Shown: piece by piece, positions 1-13,061 of the stretch
Position numbering within the stretch: position 1 is the stretch's first letter
How the letters are laid out: the number at the start of each line of letters is the position of its first letter
Source: Paenibacillus sp. W2I17
Lineage (GTDB): Bacteria > Bacillota > Bacilli > Paenibacillales > Paenibacillaceae
Direction of reading: 5' to 3'
Assembly (NCBI RefSeq): GCF_030815985.1
Contig: NZ_JAUSXM010000001.1
Coordinates: 3,286,001 to 3,350,000, forward strand
Length of the DNA: 64,000 bases
Notes under the pieces: model-generated
The model's database searches: none
What the model was told of the DNA's origin: nothing
Seen by the model: the letters and a program-made list of their open reading frames with translations, nothing else
Program-made: the position numbers and the translations under genes

Positions 1-1079
1 CCAACCTGACTGCCAACTTCAAGAGGACTGCCCATCGTCAGTTTCTGTGTCCGTTCAATCACTTTTTGCAATACTTCATCATATACATCCTTATGAATAA
101 TGGCACGGGAACACGCCGAACATTTCTGTCCTGAGAAACCAAATGCCGAAGCGGTAATGGACTCTGCCGCGAGTTCCAGATCACTGTCACTGTCTACTAC
201 GATGGAATCCTTGCCGCCCATCTCTGCAATAACCCGTTTGATCCACTTCTGACCTGGAGCTGTTCGTGCTGCACGTTCATTAATTCGCAGTCCTACATCT
301 CTGGAACCGGTGAAACTGATAAACCGGGTGAGCGCATGATCCACGAGATAATCGCCCACTTCACTGCCTGGTCCTGGTAAAAAGTTCACGACACCATCCG
401 GCAGACCAACTTCTGCAAGCAGCTCCATAAACTTCGCGGCAATCACCGGAGTTGTACTTGCGGGCTTTAACACCACCGTGTTGCCGGATACCAGTGCAGC
501 AGAGGTCATGCCTGCCATAATTGCTAGCGGGAAGTTCCAAGGTGGAATAACAACACCAACGCCCAGCGGTATATAACTCAGTTCATTATCTTCTCCTGCA
601 ATCCGCACGAGGGGCTGCGGTTCACTCAGTCGCTGCATATCCCGTGCATAGAATTCCATAAAATCAATGGCTTCCGCTGTATCCGCATCGGCTTCCGGCC
701 AAGTCTTGCCGGCTTCATAAACCATCCATGCGGAGAATTCATGCTTGCGACGGCGCATAATGGCAGCTGCTTTGTATAGATAACGAGCTCGTTCATTCGG
801 GTCAGTATGTTTCCATGTGTGGAATGTCTCCGCTGCTGTCTGAATGGCCTTTTCGGCCAATTCCTGATCGGCCTGGTGAATGGTTCCGACCACTTGATTT
901 TTGGCTGCGGGGTTCACGGAAGTTAACGTGCGGCTGCTTGTTATTTTTTGCCCACCAATAATAATCGGGTATTCCTGCCCAAGTTCAGCTTCTACCTGAC
1001 GAAGTGCGTCTTCAAATGCTTCTTGGTTCGCCTGGACTGCAAAAGGTGTGAATGGTTCGTTAACAAAAGGGATATTCAT
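1..1079 (-). CDS. pruA: L-glutamate gamma-semialdehyde (pyrroline-5-carboxylate) dehydrogenase, 3' end outside window
   Basis: This enzyme oxidises glutamate semialdehyde to glutamate with NAD+, the second step of proline and arginine breakdown in the cytoplasm. Translation from the ATG at 1079 begins [10 protein letters not shown] and reaches the aldehyde dehydrogenase active-site segment [10 protein letters not shown] near the window edge, with the catalytic Cys in KCSAC. About 359 residues are visible of the roughly 515 usual for the family, so the C-terminus lies beyond base 1. An AGGAGG-type ribosome site sits just upstream of the ATG. It is divergent from the proline dehydrogenase gene, which supplies its substrate, and a sigma-54 promoter lies about 80 bases upstream. 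The call is secure; rocA is an alternative name. Confidence 0.93.
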   Translation of the reverse strand, partial: MNIPFVNEPFTPFAVQANQEAFEDALRQVEAELGQEYPIIIGGQKITSSRTLTSVNPAAKNQVVGTIHQADQELAEKAIQTAAETFHTWKHTDPNERARYLYKAAAIMRRRKHEFSAWMVYEAGKTWPEADADTAEAIDFMEFYARDMQRLSEPQPLVRIAGEDNELSYIPLGVGVVIPPWNFPLAIMAGMTSAALVSGNTVVLKPASTTPVIAAKFMELLAEVGLPDGVVNFLPGPGSEVGDYLVDHALTRFISFTGSRDVGLRINERAARTAPGQKWIKRVIAEMGGKDSIVVDSDSDLELAAESITASAFGFSGQKCSACSRAIIHKDVYDEVLQKVIERTQKLTMGSPLEVGSQV

Positions 1080-1161
1080 CAATGATTCCTCCTTCAGGAT
1101 GTGGGATTCGCTGGCTGCTCGCCTGAATTATTTTGCATGTTACTCATCACCAAATATATGT

Positions 1162-1177
1162 AGCAAAATCCGTGCCA
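1162..1177 (-). promoter_or_regulatory. Sigma-54 (SigL) promoter of pruA
   Basis: On the minus strand the sequence reads TGGCAC-N5-TTGCT, an exact match to the sigma-54 -24/-12 consensus, with -24 at 1177-1172 and -12 at 1166-1162. Transcription would start near 1150, about 70 bases before the pruA ATG. Together with the plus-strand copy at 1318-1333 it makes a divergent sigma-54 pair. Confidence 0.85.
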
Positions 1178-1208
1178 ACTCCGGTTGGGATTGAAATATT
1201 TTTCTAAT

Positions 1209-1264
1209 TAAATTTAACTAAAGAAAATTCACACGGCCCATTCCGATGACAGAATAACCTTCCA
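1209..1264 (+). repeat. Truncated copy of dispersed hairpin repeat (family A)
   Basis: The stretch contains ATTCCGATGACAGAATAACC, closely matching the left arm of the elements at 21426-21540 and 40093-40156. Only the left arm is present; the hairpin part is missing. It lies between the two divergent sigma-54 promoters, so it may have been recruited as, or may disrupt, activator-binding DNA; that is inference only. Confidence 0.55.
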
Positions 1265-1317
1265 AATTCAATTTAAATAGATAATCCTCATAAAAAATAG
1301 TAGACCATCGCTAAATC

Positions 1318-1333
1318 TGGCACGCTTCTTGCT
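1318..1333 (+). promoter_or_regulatory. Sigma-54 (SigL) promoter of proline dehydrogenase
   Basis: TGGCACGCTTCTTGCT matches the -24 (TGGCAC) and -12 (TTGCT) elements with exactly five bases between them. Transcription would start near 1344, giving a leader of about 60 bases before the ATG at 1408. Such promoters need an AAA+ enhancer-binding protein; a candidate is encoded at 6696-8411. Confidence 0.88.
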
Positions 1334-1407
1334 TCTAATTAGGGATAAAAAGCATGATTTAACCGAGTTGGATCGAATGATGCACAATGCTGAAGGAGGA
1401 AACGAAA

Positions 1408-2331
1408 ATGAGTGTGGGAACGGAAATATATCGCAAAACCTTATTAACCGTGGCAGGCAACAAAGCTGTAGAGAACCTGTCCATTAGATATGGTAAGAAG
1501 CTGGCAGGCAAGTTTATTGCAGGAAACACCTTGGAAGAAGCTCTCGAAGAGATCCGCATACTCAATAACAAAGGCATTATGGCTACGCTCGATCATCTGG
1601 GTGAAGGCATCACCCGCCTGAGCGAAGCGGCATTGTACAGGGATGAGTATGTACGCCTGGTAGAAGGCATTGCACGTGAAGGCGTAGACTCCAACGTCTC
1701 GCTAAAACCAACCCAGATGGGCCTCGCACTTGACCCGGAAGAGGGTTACCGAAATATCCGTACCGTTGCCGCACAAGCCAAATTACATGATCTATTTGTT
1801 CGAATTGATATGGAGGATAGTCCATTTACTCAAGCAACGCTGGATATTGTCCGAAGACTGCACTCGGAAGGACTGCATAATACAGGCACAGTATTGCAAG
1901 CCTACCTGCATCGCACCGAAGAAGATACGCGTGATATGATTCGGGAGGGCATCCGGCTTCGACTGGTTAAAGGTGCTTACAAAGAACCCGGATCAGTCGC
2001 CTATCAGAATACTTCTGAAGTCATTCATCAATTCAAAACGATGATTCGTAATCACCTCGATCAGGGTGTGTACACTGCAGTTGCCTCGCATGATGATCAC
2101 ATCATTAACTGGACGAAACAATACGCCAAGGATCGGGGAATCTCACCGGATGCCTTTGAATTTCAGATGTTATATGGTCTGCGCATGAGCGAACAGGAAC
2201 GTCTCGCCAAAGAAGGCTATCGCATTCGCTGTTACGTACCTTATGGCACTATGTGGTATCCGTACTATACCCGTCGTTTAGCCGAAAAACCGGCTAATCT
2301 CTGGATGGTCGTTAAGAATATGTTCCGATAG
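1408..2331 (+). CDS. Proline dehydrogenase (monofunctional)
   Basis: FAD-dependent enzyme that oxidises L-proline to pyrroline-5-carboxylate. The 307-residue length is typical for monofunctional ProDH of Bacillota. Family signatures are visible: RLVKGAYKEP in the second half, and the C-terminal substrate-binding segment YVPYGTMWYPYYTRRLAEKP with its paired arginines. The ATG at 1408 is chosen because AAGGAGG ends about seven bases before it; an in-frame ATG at 1387 precedes that ribosome site and is unlikely to be used. The divergent neighbour pruA performs the next step, and both have sigma-54 promoters, so proline-responsive activation is likely. Confidence 0.93.
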   Translation: MSVGTEIYRKTLLTVAGNKAVENLSIRYGKKLAGKFIAGNTLEEALEEIRILNNKGIMATLDHLGEGITRLSEAALYRDEYVRLVEGIAREGVDSNVSLKPTQMGLALDPEEGYRNIRTVAAQAKLHDLFVRIDMEDSPFTQATLDIVRRLHSEGLHNTGTVLQAYLHRTEEDTRDMIREGIRLRLVKGAYKEPGSVAYQNTSEVIHQFKTMIRNHLDQGVYTAVASHDDHIINWTKQYAKDRGISPDAFEFQMLYGLRMSEQERLAKEGYRIRCYVPYGTMWYPYYTRRLAEKPANLWMVVKNMFR

Positions 2332-2372
2332 TTATTTTCCAGCTGGATCAATATATATGAAAAAGACAAAAG

Positions 2373-2413
2373 AAAACCATGTTGCCTCTTTCTTTCTTGG
2401 CACATGGTTTTTT
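2373..2413. terminator. Bidirectional intrinsic terminator
   Basis: AAAACCATG...CATGGTTTTTT forms a stem with an inner TGCC/GGCA pair. T-rich runs follow on both strands, so it can end both the proline dehydrogenase transcript and the collagen-like gene transcript coming from the right. Confidence 0.75.
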
Positions 2414-2556
2414 CTGTACGAACACTTTACCAGAGCATTCAACTTTCCTTTTCTCCGGTTCTTCTCTTAATGTCTAAAAAATTAGCATCCCCAATTTTAA
2501 ATGTCTATTTTTCTGGACACACCCATTTATTAATCAAAATTATAAACTCGAAAAGT

Positions 2557-6695
<4,139 letters not shown>

Positions 6696-8411
6696 ATGAA
6701 ACATTTACTTCCAGAATTAATGTCTTTATTGCGTACGGATATGGATATTCTGGATACAGACCTCTCCACATTTACCATTCCGTCATCAACATCGTTGGTA
6801 GATGCCTTCTGCTTATTCGACACATCTTCTTATCTGTTCATTCAGGATGAAGGACCCATACTGGGATATATCGTGGTATCCGATGTTTTGCATGCCATGA
6901 TGCATGCGCATCGCCTAATAGAAGCTTATTTTGAGACCACACTGGAGACAGCGGGTTCAGCTCTGACATTAATTAATGAAGATGCCAAGGTGGCCTACTG
7001 GACAACTGGCGCGGAGCATGTTTTTTCGATCAGCAAAAAAGACATCATCGGACAACCCGCAGCGGACTTTTTTCCTCCAGATCGGCTACAGTCTCTCAAG
7101 ACGTTGTATACCGGCGAAACGGTCTATCGCAAACAGCATCAGCCACGGCCCGACCTGTTCGCCCTGATTAATGCTCGTCCTGTCCAACTGGATGGACATA
7201 TTGTGGGTGCAGTTGCTGCCGAAGTGGATATAACAACCGAAATCCGATTACATCAGGAACTATTACATATGACCTCCAAAGTCCAGCACCTGGAGAAAGC
7301 CGTTGCTCGGCTACGTCCCGAATTAGATCCATTTGCCAGAATCAAGGGCAGTAGCCCGGTCATCAAGCAGTGCATGGAGACCATTCGCAAGATCAGTACC
7401 ACCTCAGCAACCGTACTTATCCTCGGAGAGAGCGGCACAGGCAAGGAGTTATTCGCCAAAGCTATTCATGATCTTCGTGAATTGCAGACTGCACCGTTCA
7501 TCGCTATTAACTGTGGGGCAATCCCTGCTTCCTTGTTTGAAAGTGAGTTATTCGGCTACGAAAAAGGTGCCTTCTCCGGAGCAGATCCCAAAGGCAAAAA
7601 GGGCAAGATTGAGCTTGCCGAAGGGGGCACTCTTTTTCTGGATGAGATCGGTGAGATGCCATTGGAATTACAAGTGAAACTGCTTCGGGTGTTGCAGGAG
7701 AAGAGTTACTTTCCTGTGGGGGGAACGCGTATGAAACAGGCCGACTGCCGGATTATTGCAGCAACCAACCAGAATCTAATGAGTATGATTGCCCGCAATC
7801 AATTCCGAGAAGATCTCTACTATCGGCTGAATGTCATTAACCTTGTCATCCCTCCTCTGCGCATGCGCAAGGAAGATATATATGAATTAACCCAGACGTT
7901 CCTTCAAGAATTCTCATTGCTCTATAACCGTCATATTGAGTTGGTTCCACCTGAAGTGTTCAAGTTGCTGTTCCAATATGATTGGCCAGGCAATGTACGT
8001 GAATTACGAAATGTGATCGAACGCCTGACCATTCTGACGACAGATGGTGAGGTGAAGCAGGAATATCTGCCTGATACCCTCACCTCCCTCACCATGCAAG
8101 AACAGTCCGAAGTTCAACTGACATCCGGAATTCATTCACATGCCAACAACGAAAATCAGCAACGTCAGGATTCGGCGGGAGCAGAACCAGAACAAGAACC
8201 TCGAACGGTTGCAAATGTGGACGAATTAGATCACTCGGATGATTCCGAACTTGTCTCCGGTGTTACCTACCAGCAAAAATTGGACACCTATGAGGCGCAA
8301 CTTCTAATTCAATATCTGAAAGCAGCAGGTGGCAACAAACGAACACTCGCCAAGCAACTTGGCATCTCCAGGGCAACGCTCTATAATCGCATGAAGAGGC
8401 TTGGTCTATGA
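6696..8411 (+). CDS. Sigma-54-dependent transcriptional activator, RocR-like (PAS, AAA+, Fis HTH)
   Basis: A 571-residue enhancer-binding protein. The first 80 or so residues may form a CBS-like or sensory segment. A PAS domain follows at about residues 85-195. The AAA+ domain has Walker A GESGTGKE, the sigma-54 contact loop GAFSGA (a variant of GAFTGA) and Walker B GGTLFLDEIGEM. A Fis-type HTH ends the protein (NKRTLAKQLGISRATLYNRM). The ATG at 6696 is preferred over an in-frame GTG at 6687 because GAGGTG at 6684-6689 is its ribosome site. It probably activates the divergent sigma-54 promoters at 1162-1177 and 1318-1333 in response to an amino acid, as RocR and PutR-like regulators do; that target is inferred from proximity. 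Confidence 0.88.
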   Translation: MKHLLPELMSLLRTDMDILDTDLSTFTIPSSTSLVDAFCLFDTSSYLFIQDEGPILGYIVVSDVLHAMMHAHRLIEAYFETTLETAGSALTLINEDAKVAYWTTGAEHVFSISKKDIIGQPAADFFPPDRLQSLKTLYTGETVYRKQHQPRPDLFALINARPVQLDGHIVGAVAAEVDITTEIRLHQELLHMTSKVQHLEKAVARLRPELDPFARIKGSSPVIKQCMETIRKISTTSATVLILGESGTGKELFAKAIHDLRELQTAPFIAINCGAIPASLFESELFGYEKGAFSGADPKGKKGKIELAEGGTLFLDEIGEMPLELQVKLLRVLQEKSYFPVGGTRMKQADCRIIAATNQNLMSMIARNQFREDLYYRLNVINLVIPPLRMRKEDIYELTQTFLQEFSLLYNRHIELVPPEVFKLLFQYDWPGNVRELRNVIERLTILTTDGEVKQEYLPDTLTSLTMQEQSEVQLTSGIHSHANNENQQRQDSAGAEPEQEPRTVANVDELDHSDDSELVSGVTYQQKLDTYEAQLLIQYLKAAGGNKRTLAKQLGISRATLYNRMKRLGL

Positions 8412-8428
8412 CCAGCCTCTTCTTCTCG
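8394..8428 (+). terminator. Terminator overlapping the stop codon of the sigma-54 activator
   Basis: AAGAGGCTTGGTC pairs with GACCAGCCTCTT around a three-base loop, followed by a T-rich run (CTTCTCGTT). The stem contains the last codons and the TGA stop of the upstream gene. Confidence 0.6.
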
Positions 8429-8458
8429 TTATTATCGGTATGATGAATGAATAGAATC

Positions 8459-10528
8459 CTACAAAATCCGCGCCAAGCGAGTCAGCGCTGTTCTGAGATG
8501 GCGATAAAATGTCGCCCGACTCATGGAACACGTCTGGGCTGCGGCAGTTGGATTGCCAGCATGCGTCCAGTAGGCCGCGTATAACAGCATCTGATCCTGT
8601 GGAGATAGGCCATGCACTCTGCCCTCCAACAGATCCATGACATACAGCTGTAACTGGATTCCATCCTTTACTCCTCTAACCCTTCCAGCATATTCATGCA
8701 ATTCTCCCGGGGAACGAAGATCCCCCAACATCTTGCGAACATCCTGTTCAGTCCAGACTAAACCATCCACTTCCGTTGTTTCCGGCTGTATACGCTCCTC
8801 TGTTGATTTCGGATCAAGAAGAGACATGACCCACTCTCCGAATTGCCCATTACGCAAATCCAAATCAAGTACGTCCGCCTGGTCCTCAAATCTGTCGCAG
8901 ACACGAGTGCGGGTTCTTCGCATCCGGAATCCAATACTTTGCAAAAATAGTTTCAGGTGAGGGTTCGTTGCAACGAGCATCGCTCGCGCACCATCACCAA
9001 GCAGAGACAGTCGATCCAGTGCCATGTATCCCACCAGTTCTTCTCGTGTATAACCAGGCACATCATCTCTTGCCGCCGCCAGCAAAGCAAAGTGTGTATC
9101 ACTCTGATCCGGGTCATTTTCGAGCTCTTGTGGTGTGAAGCATTCATTCATCTCATTTGGAAAATATTTTAGTAACAACTCACTACTATCCTTATGTACA
9201 AGGATAGTAATGAACATGGCAATTGTCTCCCCAAGCTTGTCACGCATTAATACGATCCCTTCGGGATAACGGTGTGCCAGTTCATCCAGGAAGGGGCCAT
9301 AGGTTACGGCTTGCCATGGTTCCACGCTGTACTCGCACCATTGCTGTAACAGGCTTTGCAGAACGGGCAGATCCTCGCTTCTCATCGTTTCGAGAGGTGA
9401 GAACAAGGAATCACGGGACACATCAGCGTACTTGCGGTATTGAAGCATGGATTCCTGACAGAGCAACAGCATCTTTCGGGCGATTTGACGACGCTCATGA
9501 GCCCCTGCGTGTTCATGTAGCGCTTTCAGCAGCTTCGCAATCTTGATACGCAATGTCTGCAACCGATGTGGCTCACGTTGGCGAAAATCCCGTAGCAGAT
9601 GCACCCTGGCCATGTCATGCAGTCCAAGACCATCCGGACCGGAACGGATAAACGACATCTGTCTCAGCATGTGGTAGTCTTCTTGCGTCACAGTCATGTC
9701 CAGGACAGATGATAACAATTCCTGATTGGCTGTCTCAAGCAGTGTTAGTACCTCCACCACAGGATGCAGACGGGGTGTCGTAAGTTCCAATAATAATCGA
9801 GCACTGATCATATGCGACAAATCAGCCCATTCGGACTGTGGAAGATTCCTCCTCTGATCCGCAGCTTCTACAGCAAGGGCCAGCCCCAGCGGATGTCCAT
9901 CGGTCATTCGCGTAATGGTACCTGCCATCCCCTGATCCAGAAAGCCTGCCAACGTGATATATTCCGTAATCTCATCCACTGTGAAATGTTGAAGCCGCAT
10001 CTGTATAAACCTCTGATGTAATCGGGGATGTGTCCGCCAGGTGGACGCCAGTTCCGGGCGTGATGCAAGAATGACAAGTATCCCTCTTAACGGAAGTTTG
10101 GATACAAAGACTTCCATGAACCAGCTTTCTAACAGAGCAAGCTCTTCATAATTATCCACGGCCAGGACCAATCTCTTCTCGAACGATGTGTCTCTCAGCA
10201 GACTCAATGGTCGCGGGTATCCTTCACTATCCATTGTTTCCAAGCCTAATGTAGAGGACAAATAATCCATAAAAACGGAAGGAGTTGCCCCACATGATCG
10301 ACCATCCATCCATATTGCCGTCGCACCTCGATCCCGAGAGACAGATAACATCTCTGAAAGCAAGGAAGATTTACCAATGCCTCCCATGCCCGTAATTGAA
10401 AATATGGTTAATGGGGCTTCCGGATGATTGAACCACCGCTCCAGTGTCGTCAGTTCCTTGGTTCGACCAATGAAACGTTTGCCATCCTCAACATATTTGT
10501 CGTATTTCGCCTCACTACTGTTTCCCAT
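8459..10528 (-). CDS. STAND-type P-loop NTPase with C-terminal helix-turn-helix-like region
   Basis: A 689-residue protein. Near the N-terminus RFIGRTKELTTLERWF is followed by Walker A GMGGIGKSS (about residues 47-55). A Walker B-like VLAVDNYEEL and an LASRPEL segment follow near residues 120-150, as in NB-ARC/AfsR/MalT-type STAND NTPases. A long helical middle region follows. The last 45 residues (AAQTCSMSRATFYRHLRTAL) look like a helix-turn-helix. STAND proteins are signal-gated switches in transcription or defence; which applies here is not evident. GGAGG lies six bases before the ATG. It converges on the sigma-54 activator gene and has no obvious operon partner. Confidence 0.65.
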   Translation of the reverse strand: MGNSSEAKYDKYVEDGKRFIGRTKELTTLERWFNHPEAPLTIFSITGMGGIGKSSLLSEMLSVSRDRGATAIWMDGRSCGATPSVFMDYLSSTLGLETMDSEGYPRPLSLLRDTSFEKRLVLAVDNYEELALLESWFMEVFVSKLPLRGILVILASRPELASTWRTHPRLHQRFIQMRLQHFTVDEITEYITLAGFLDQGMAGTITRMTDGHPLGLALAVEAADQRRNLPQSEWADLSHMISARLLLELTTPRLHPVVEVLTLLETANQELLSSVLDMTVTQEDYHMLRQMSFIRSGPDGLGLHDMARVHLLRDFRQREPHRLQTLRIKIAKLLKALHEHAGAHERRQIARKMLLLCQESMLQYRKYADVSRDSLFSPLETMRSEDLPVLQSLLQQWCEYSVEPWQAVTYGPFLDELAHRYPEGIVLMRDKLGETIAMFITILVHKDSSELLLKYFPNEMNECFTPQELENDPDQSDTHFALLAAARDDVPGYTREELVGYMALDRLSLLGDGARAMLVATNPHLKLFLQSIGFRMRRTRTRVCDRFEDQADVLDLDLRNGQFGEWVMSLLDPKSTEERIQPETTEVDGLVWTEQDVRKMLGDLRSPGELHEYAGRVRGVKDGIQLQLYVMDLLEGRVHGLSPQDQMLLYAAYWTHAGNPTAAAQTCSMSRATFYRHLRTALTRLARIL

Positions 10529-10847
10529 ATATGTCCTCCGTACTAGATACTGGTACTTTTAATATACTTTTTTCTCTCACAAAATTGAGACTATATTGAG
10601 ACGCGCAATTGCATGTGAAGTGATAGAATCTTGTTAAAAGCCAATTTAATGGAAATATTCAAAACAGCGGACATGGAAACGTATAACAAGGTATACATAA
10701 ACGCCTCCGCATTATTTCTTATCATAATGGATCATTCCGCCGATCAAACTGCAATCAACATGTTACATGAGCATTTACTGATCTCGAATTCATGCTTCCC
10801 TTTCATACCCTACTACCAGCCCGATATTCCAAGAAAGGCGGATTTGT

Positions 10848-11138
10848 GTGAGAATAAACCTCGATATCTGTAATCTGAGCGGACAACTCGGAATCAATCC
10901 CAAACGACTTAATGAATGGCTGCACCAAAGTGGCATTTCAATGGAGGACAACGACGCAGAACCGGAAGGACGCCCTGACCGGTCATCCCCCCCGTATCGG
11001 CTGGCTGCACCTTCTTCCTTATCACTGGCACCTTCCTCCGGTCAAGCGAAGCTATATCGGGGCCGACGCTCCACTCCTACCCTGCAACACCTTCCCGCCT
11101 CGTTACAACGGACTCGGCGGATCAGTAAAAACTGCTAG
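10848..11138 (+). CDS. Small hypothetical protein, doubtful
   Basis: A GTG at 10848 lies about seven bases after AAGAAAGGCGG, a plausible ribosome site. The 96-residue product starts MRINLDICNLSGQLGINPKR, which could begin a folded domain, but the second half is low-complexity Pro/Ser/Arg-rich and the overlapping frame 10912-11154 is open too. It may be a decayed or frameshifted gene. I recognise no family. Confidence 0.22.
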   Translation: MRINLDICNLSGQLGINPKRLNEWLHQSGISMEDNDAEPEGRPDRSSPPYRLAAPSSLSLAPSSGQAKLYRGRRSTPTLQHLPASLQRTRRISKNC

Positions 11139-11175
11139 ACTGTGCACGAGGTAGTGCAAGCTCAATGCACAGTCT
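11137..11175 (-). terminator. Terminator of the AdeR-like gene
   Basis: AGACTGTGCA and TGCACAGTCT form a perfect 10-bp stem. On the minus strand the hairpin is soon followed by a TTTTT run, placing it just after the stop codon at 11190. Confidence 0.7.
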
Positions 11176-11189
11176 GTCTGTCTTACATC

Positions 11190-12872
11190 TCATATCACCC
11201 CATCAAGAGGATTGCCACTGCCCTTCTCAATCATCGCGTGCGCGAGTAACGCCATCTCCAGACAGATTCTTCTCTCTTGATCCATGTAACCTGGACCCAT
11301 CAGTTCTTCCAGCTTCTCCAGTCTGTTGTACAATGTTTGCCGATGAATAAATAACTGGGCGGCCGCATCCCGCTTGGAACCAAAGTTCTGCAGGTAGGCA
11401 TCCAACGTCTCTACCAATCGCAGGTGATGCGTTTGGTCATGTTCAATCAACATACCCAGGTGATCCTGGACAAAGGGTTGCAGGAAGGATTGGGGTAACG
11501 CCTTTAACATTTGATATATACCCATACGTTCATAAAAGTGAACATGTTCCATCGAATCTACCGATCTCGAAACTTCGATCACCTGGTAGGCCTCCTGAAG
11601 GCTCTCTGGCAGGCTGGTCAAACGGTTGCGTAACTTGCCAAATCCCACATGAATCATAACCTGTTTCAAGTTACGACTGGCAAACCGTTTCACGTCCTGG
11701 GCAATCCCTTCCAGTAATCGCAGCAGTTGATGACGTGCAGCAGCCGTTACCGCTTCCTTCGCACAGCACAGATATACCTGGTTGTTCTTCAGCATAATCA
11801 GGCTAGGCAGATTGTTCTTCTTGAGCAGGGAACGCAGCAGGACAAGAACATCCTGATGATTCGCTTCCATTCGCTCCCGGCCTGTACCCTTCAATCGATG
11901 CTCAATCTCGATGACCCCTCCTGCAAACCAGTACTGTCCCTTCACCAGCAAACGAAGCCCCATTCGAGTCTGAGCCTGTTCCTCCTGATGGATGTTGCCA
12001 CTCATCAGATCCTGGATCAGTTCATTCTGATTGCGGACCATCTTCTCCTCAAGAAACTGGGAACGAAGCGTGAGCGCTGCCGCCGCCTTCGCCGTATAAT
12101 CGAGCAACAGCTTGAGATATTCTACTGGAGCTGCGGGATGCACAATCATGCCTACAGCCGAAAAAACCTGGCCAAAACAGACGACCGGATGACACAACAG
12201 AGCCTTCTCTTCGTCGATGTGGAACCATAATTCAGTATCTGAATCATTCAAATCCAGATGTTCTACCTCCTGCTCATACCAGGTATAGATGGCCTGTTCC
12301 ATCTCCGGAACAAGTTCGGGCACAAAACTGCCCGGCTCCATGGACGAAATGTACACCACCGGTTTGGTAGCGTACTCATACAGCAGGTTCAGCACAGCAG
12401 ACATATCCGTACTCTGTAATGTTCGTTGCTGAAGCTGACGGGAGTATGCTTCCAGACTTTTCAGCAACTGATGTTGATGATTAATGAGCAGAGAGTGAAT
12501 ATCCTGTGTAATCTCGACAAAACGGACCGGTTGCTCAAATACGATCAGCGGAAACTGGTGCCTGTCCGCCAGTTCAATCAGTTCTTCCGGGATTCCGTAT
12601 ATGCTGGTACCAAACTCCACACATAGCCCCGCTGCCTCACTGCCAATGAGCTGAAGCAGATACTCTTCGCGCCCTTCTTCCGATTGAAGCCACAGTCCAG
12701 TGGATAAAATAAGATCATGGGGGCTTACGAATGGAGATACATTTGTAATCTCCAATACATGAACCCAGCCAACCTGACGGTTCACTCCATCCTTCCCTGC
12801 CGCTAGTCGTGCTCGGCCAAATACCGGACGTGCAAGGATATCTTTGATCGTAAACACACGGTCATTTCGCAA
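11190..12872 (-). CDS. adeR: PucR-family transcriptional regulator, probable activator of ald (AdeR-like)
   Basis: A 560-residue regulator. The N-terminal PucR domain begins FTIKDILARPVFGRARL and contains the typical GWVHVLEITNVSPFV segment. A long middle sensor region follows. The C-terminal PucR-type HTH is clear (NFGSKRDAAAQLFIHRQTLY). The start is a TTG at 12872 with GAGGG about seven bases upstream; no better ATG exists nearby. It is divergent from alanine dehydrogenase. In Bacillus subtilis the PucR-family AdeR activates ald and lies beside it, so the same role is inferred here. Confidence 0.85.
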   Translation of the reverse strand: MRNDRVFTIKDILARPVFGRARLAAGKDGVNRQVGWVHVLEITNVSPFVSPHDLILSTGLWLQSEEGREEYLLQLIGSEAAGLCVEFGTSIYGIPEELIELADRHQFPLIVFEQPVRFVEITQDIHSLLINHQHQLLKSLEAYSRQLQQRTLQSTDMSAVLNLLYEYATKPVVYISSMEPGSFVPELVPEMEQAIYTWYEQEVEHLDLNDSDTELWFHIDEEKALLCHPVVCFGQVFSAVGMIVHPAAPVEYLKLLLDYTAKAAAALTLRSQFLEEKMVRNQNELIQDLMSGNIHQEEQAQTRMGLRLLVKGQYWFAGGVIEIEHRLKGTGRERMEANHQDVLVLLRSLLKKNNLPSLIMLKNNQVYLCCAKEAVTAAARHQLLRLLEGIAQDVKRFASRNLKQVMIHVGFGKLRNRLTSLPESLQEAYQVIEVSRSVDSMEHVHFYERMGIYQMLKALPQSFLQPFVQDHLGMLIEHDQTHHLRLVETLDAYLQNFGSKRDAAAQLFIHRQTLYNRLEKLEELMGPGYMDQERRICLEMALLAHAMIEKGSGNPLDGVI

Positions 12873-12904
12873 TGGCGATCCCTCTTCGTGTTATTTTTTC
12901 TTAC

Positions 12905-12932
12905 ATTATAATCCATGGACAAATGTCCTGAA
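12905..12932 (-). promoter_or_regulatory. Probable adeR promoter with internal palindrome
   Basis: On the minus strand a perfect -10 TATAAT (12910-12905) lies 16 bases from TTCAGG, a weak -35. The spacer region contains GGACAAATGTCC (12918-12929), whose arms GGACA/TGTCC are an inverted repeat. This could be a binding site for AdeR itself between the divergent genes. Confidence 0.42.
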
Positions 12933-13061
12933 CAGTCTTTTTCGACAATATGTTGAGTTCAATTTCTAAAGATTAGACATCAAGTAAGGTGCAAAACGAT
13001 TATCCAAGTCATAAACTTGTAGTATAAGCTAACAACCAATAAATGGACGAGGTGCATGGTG

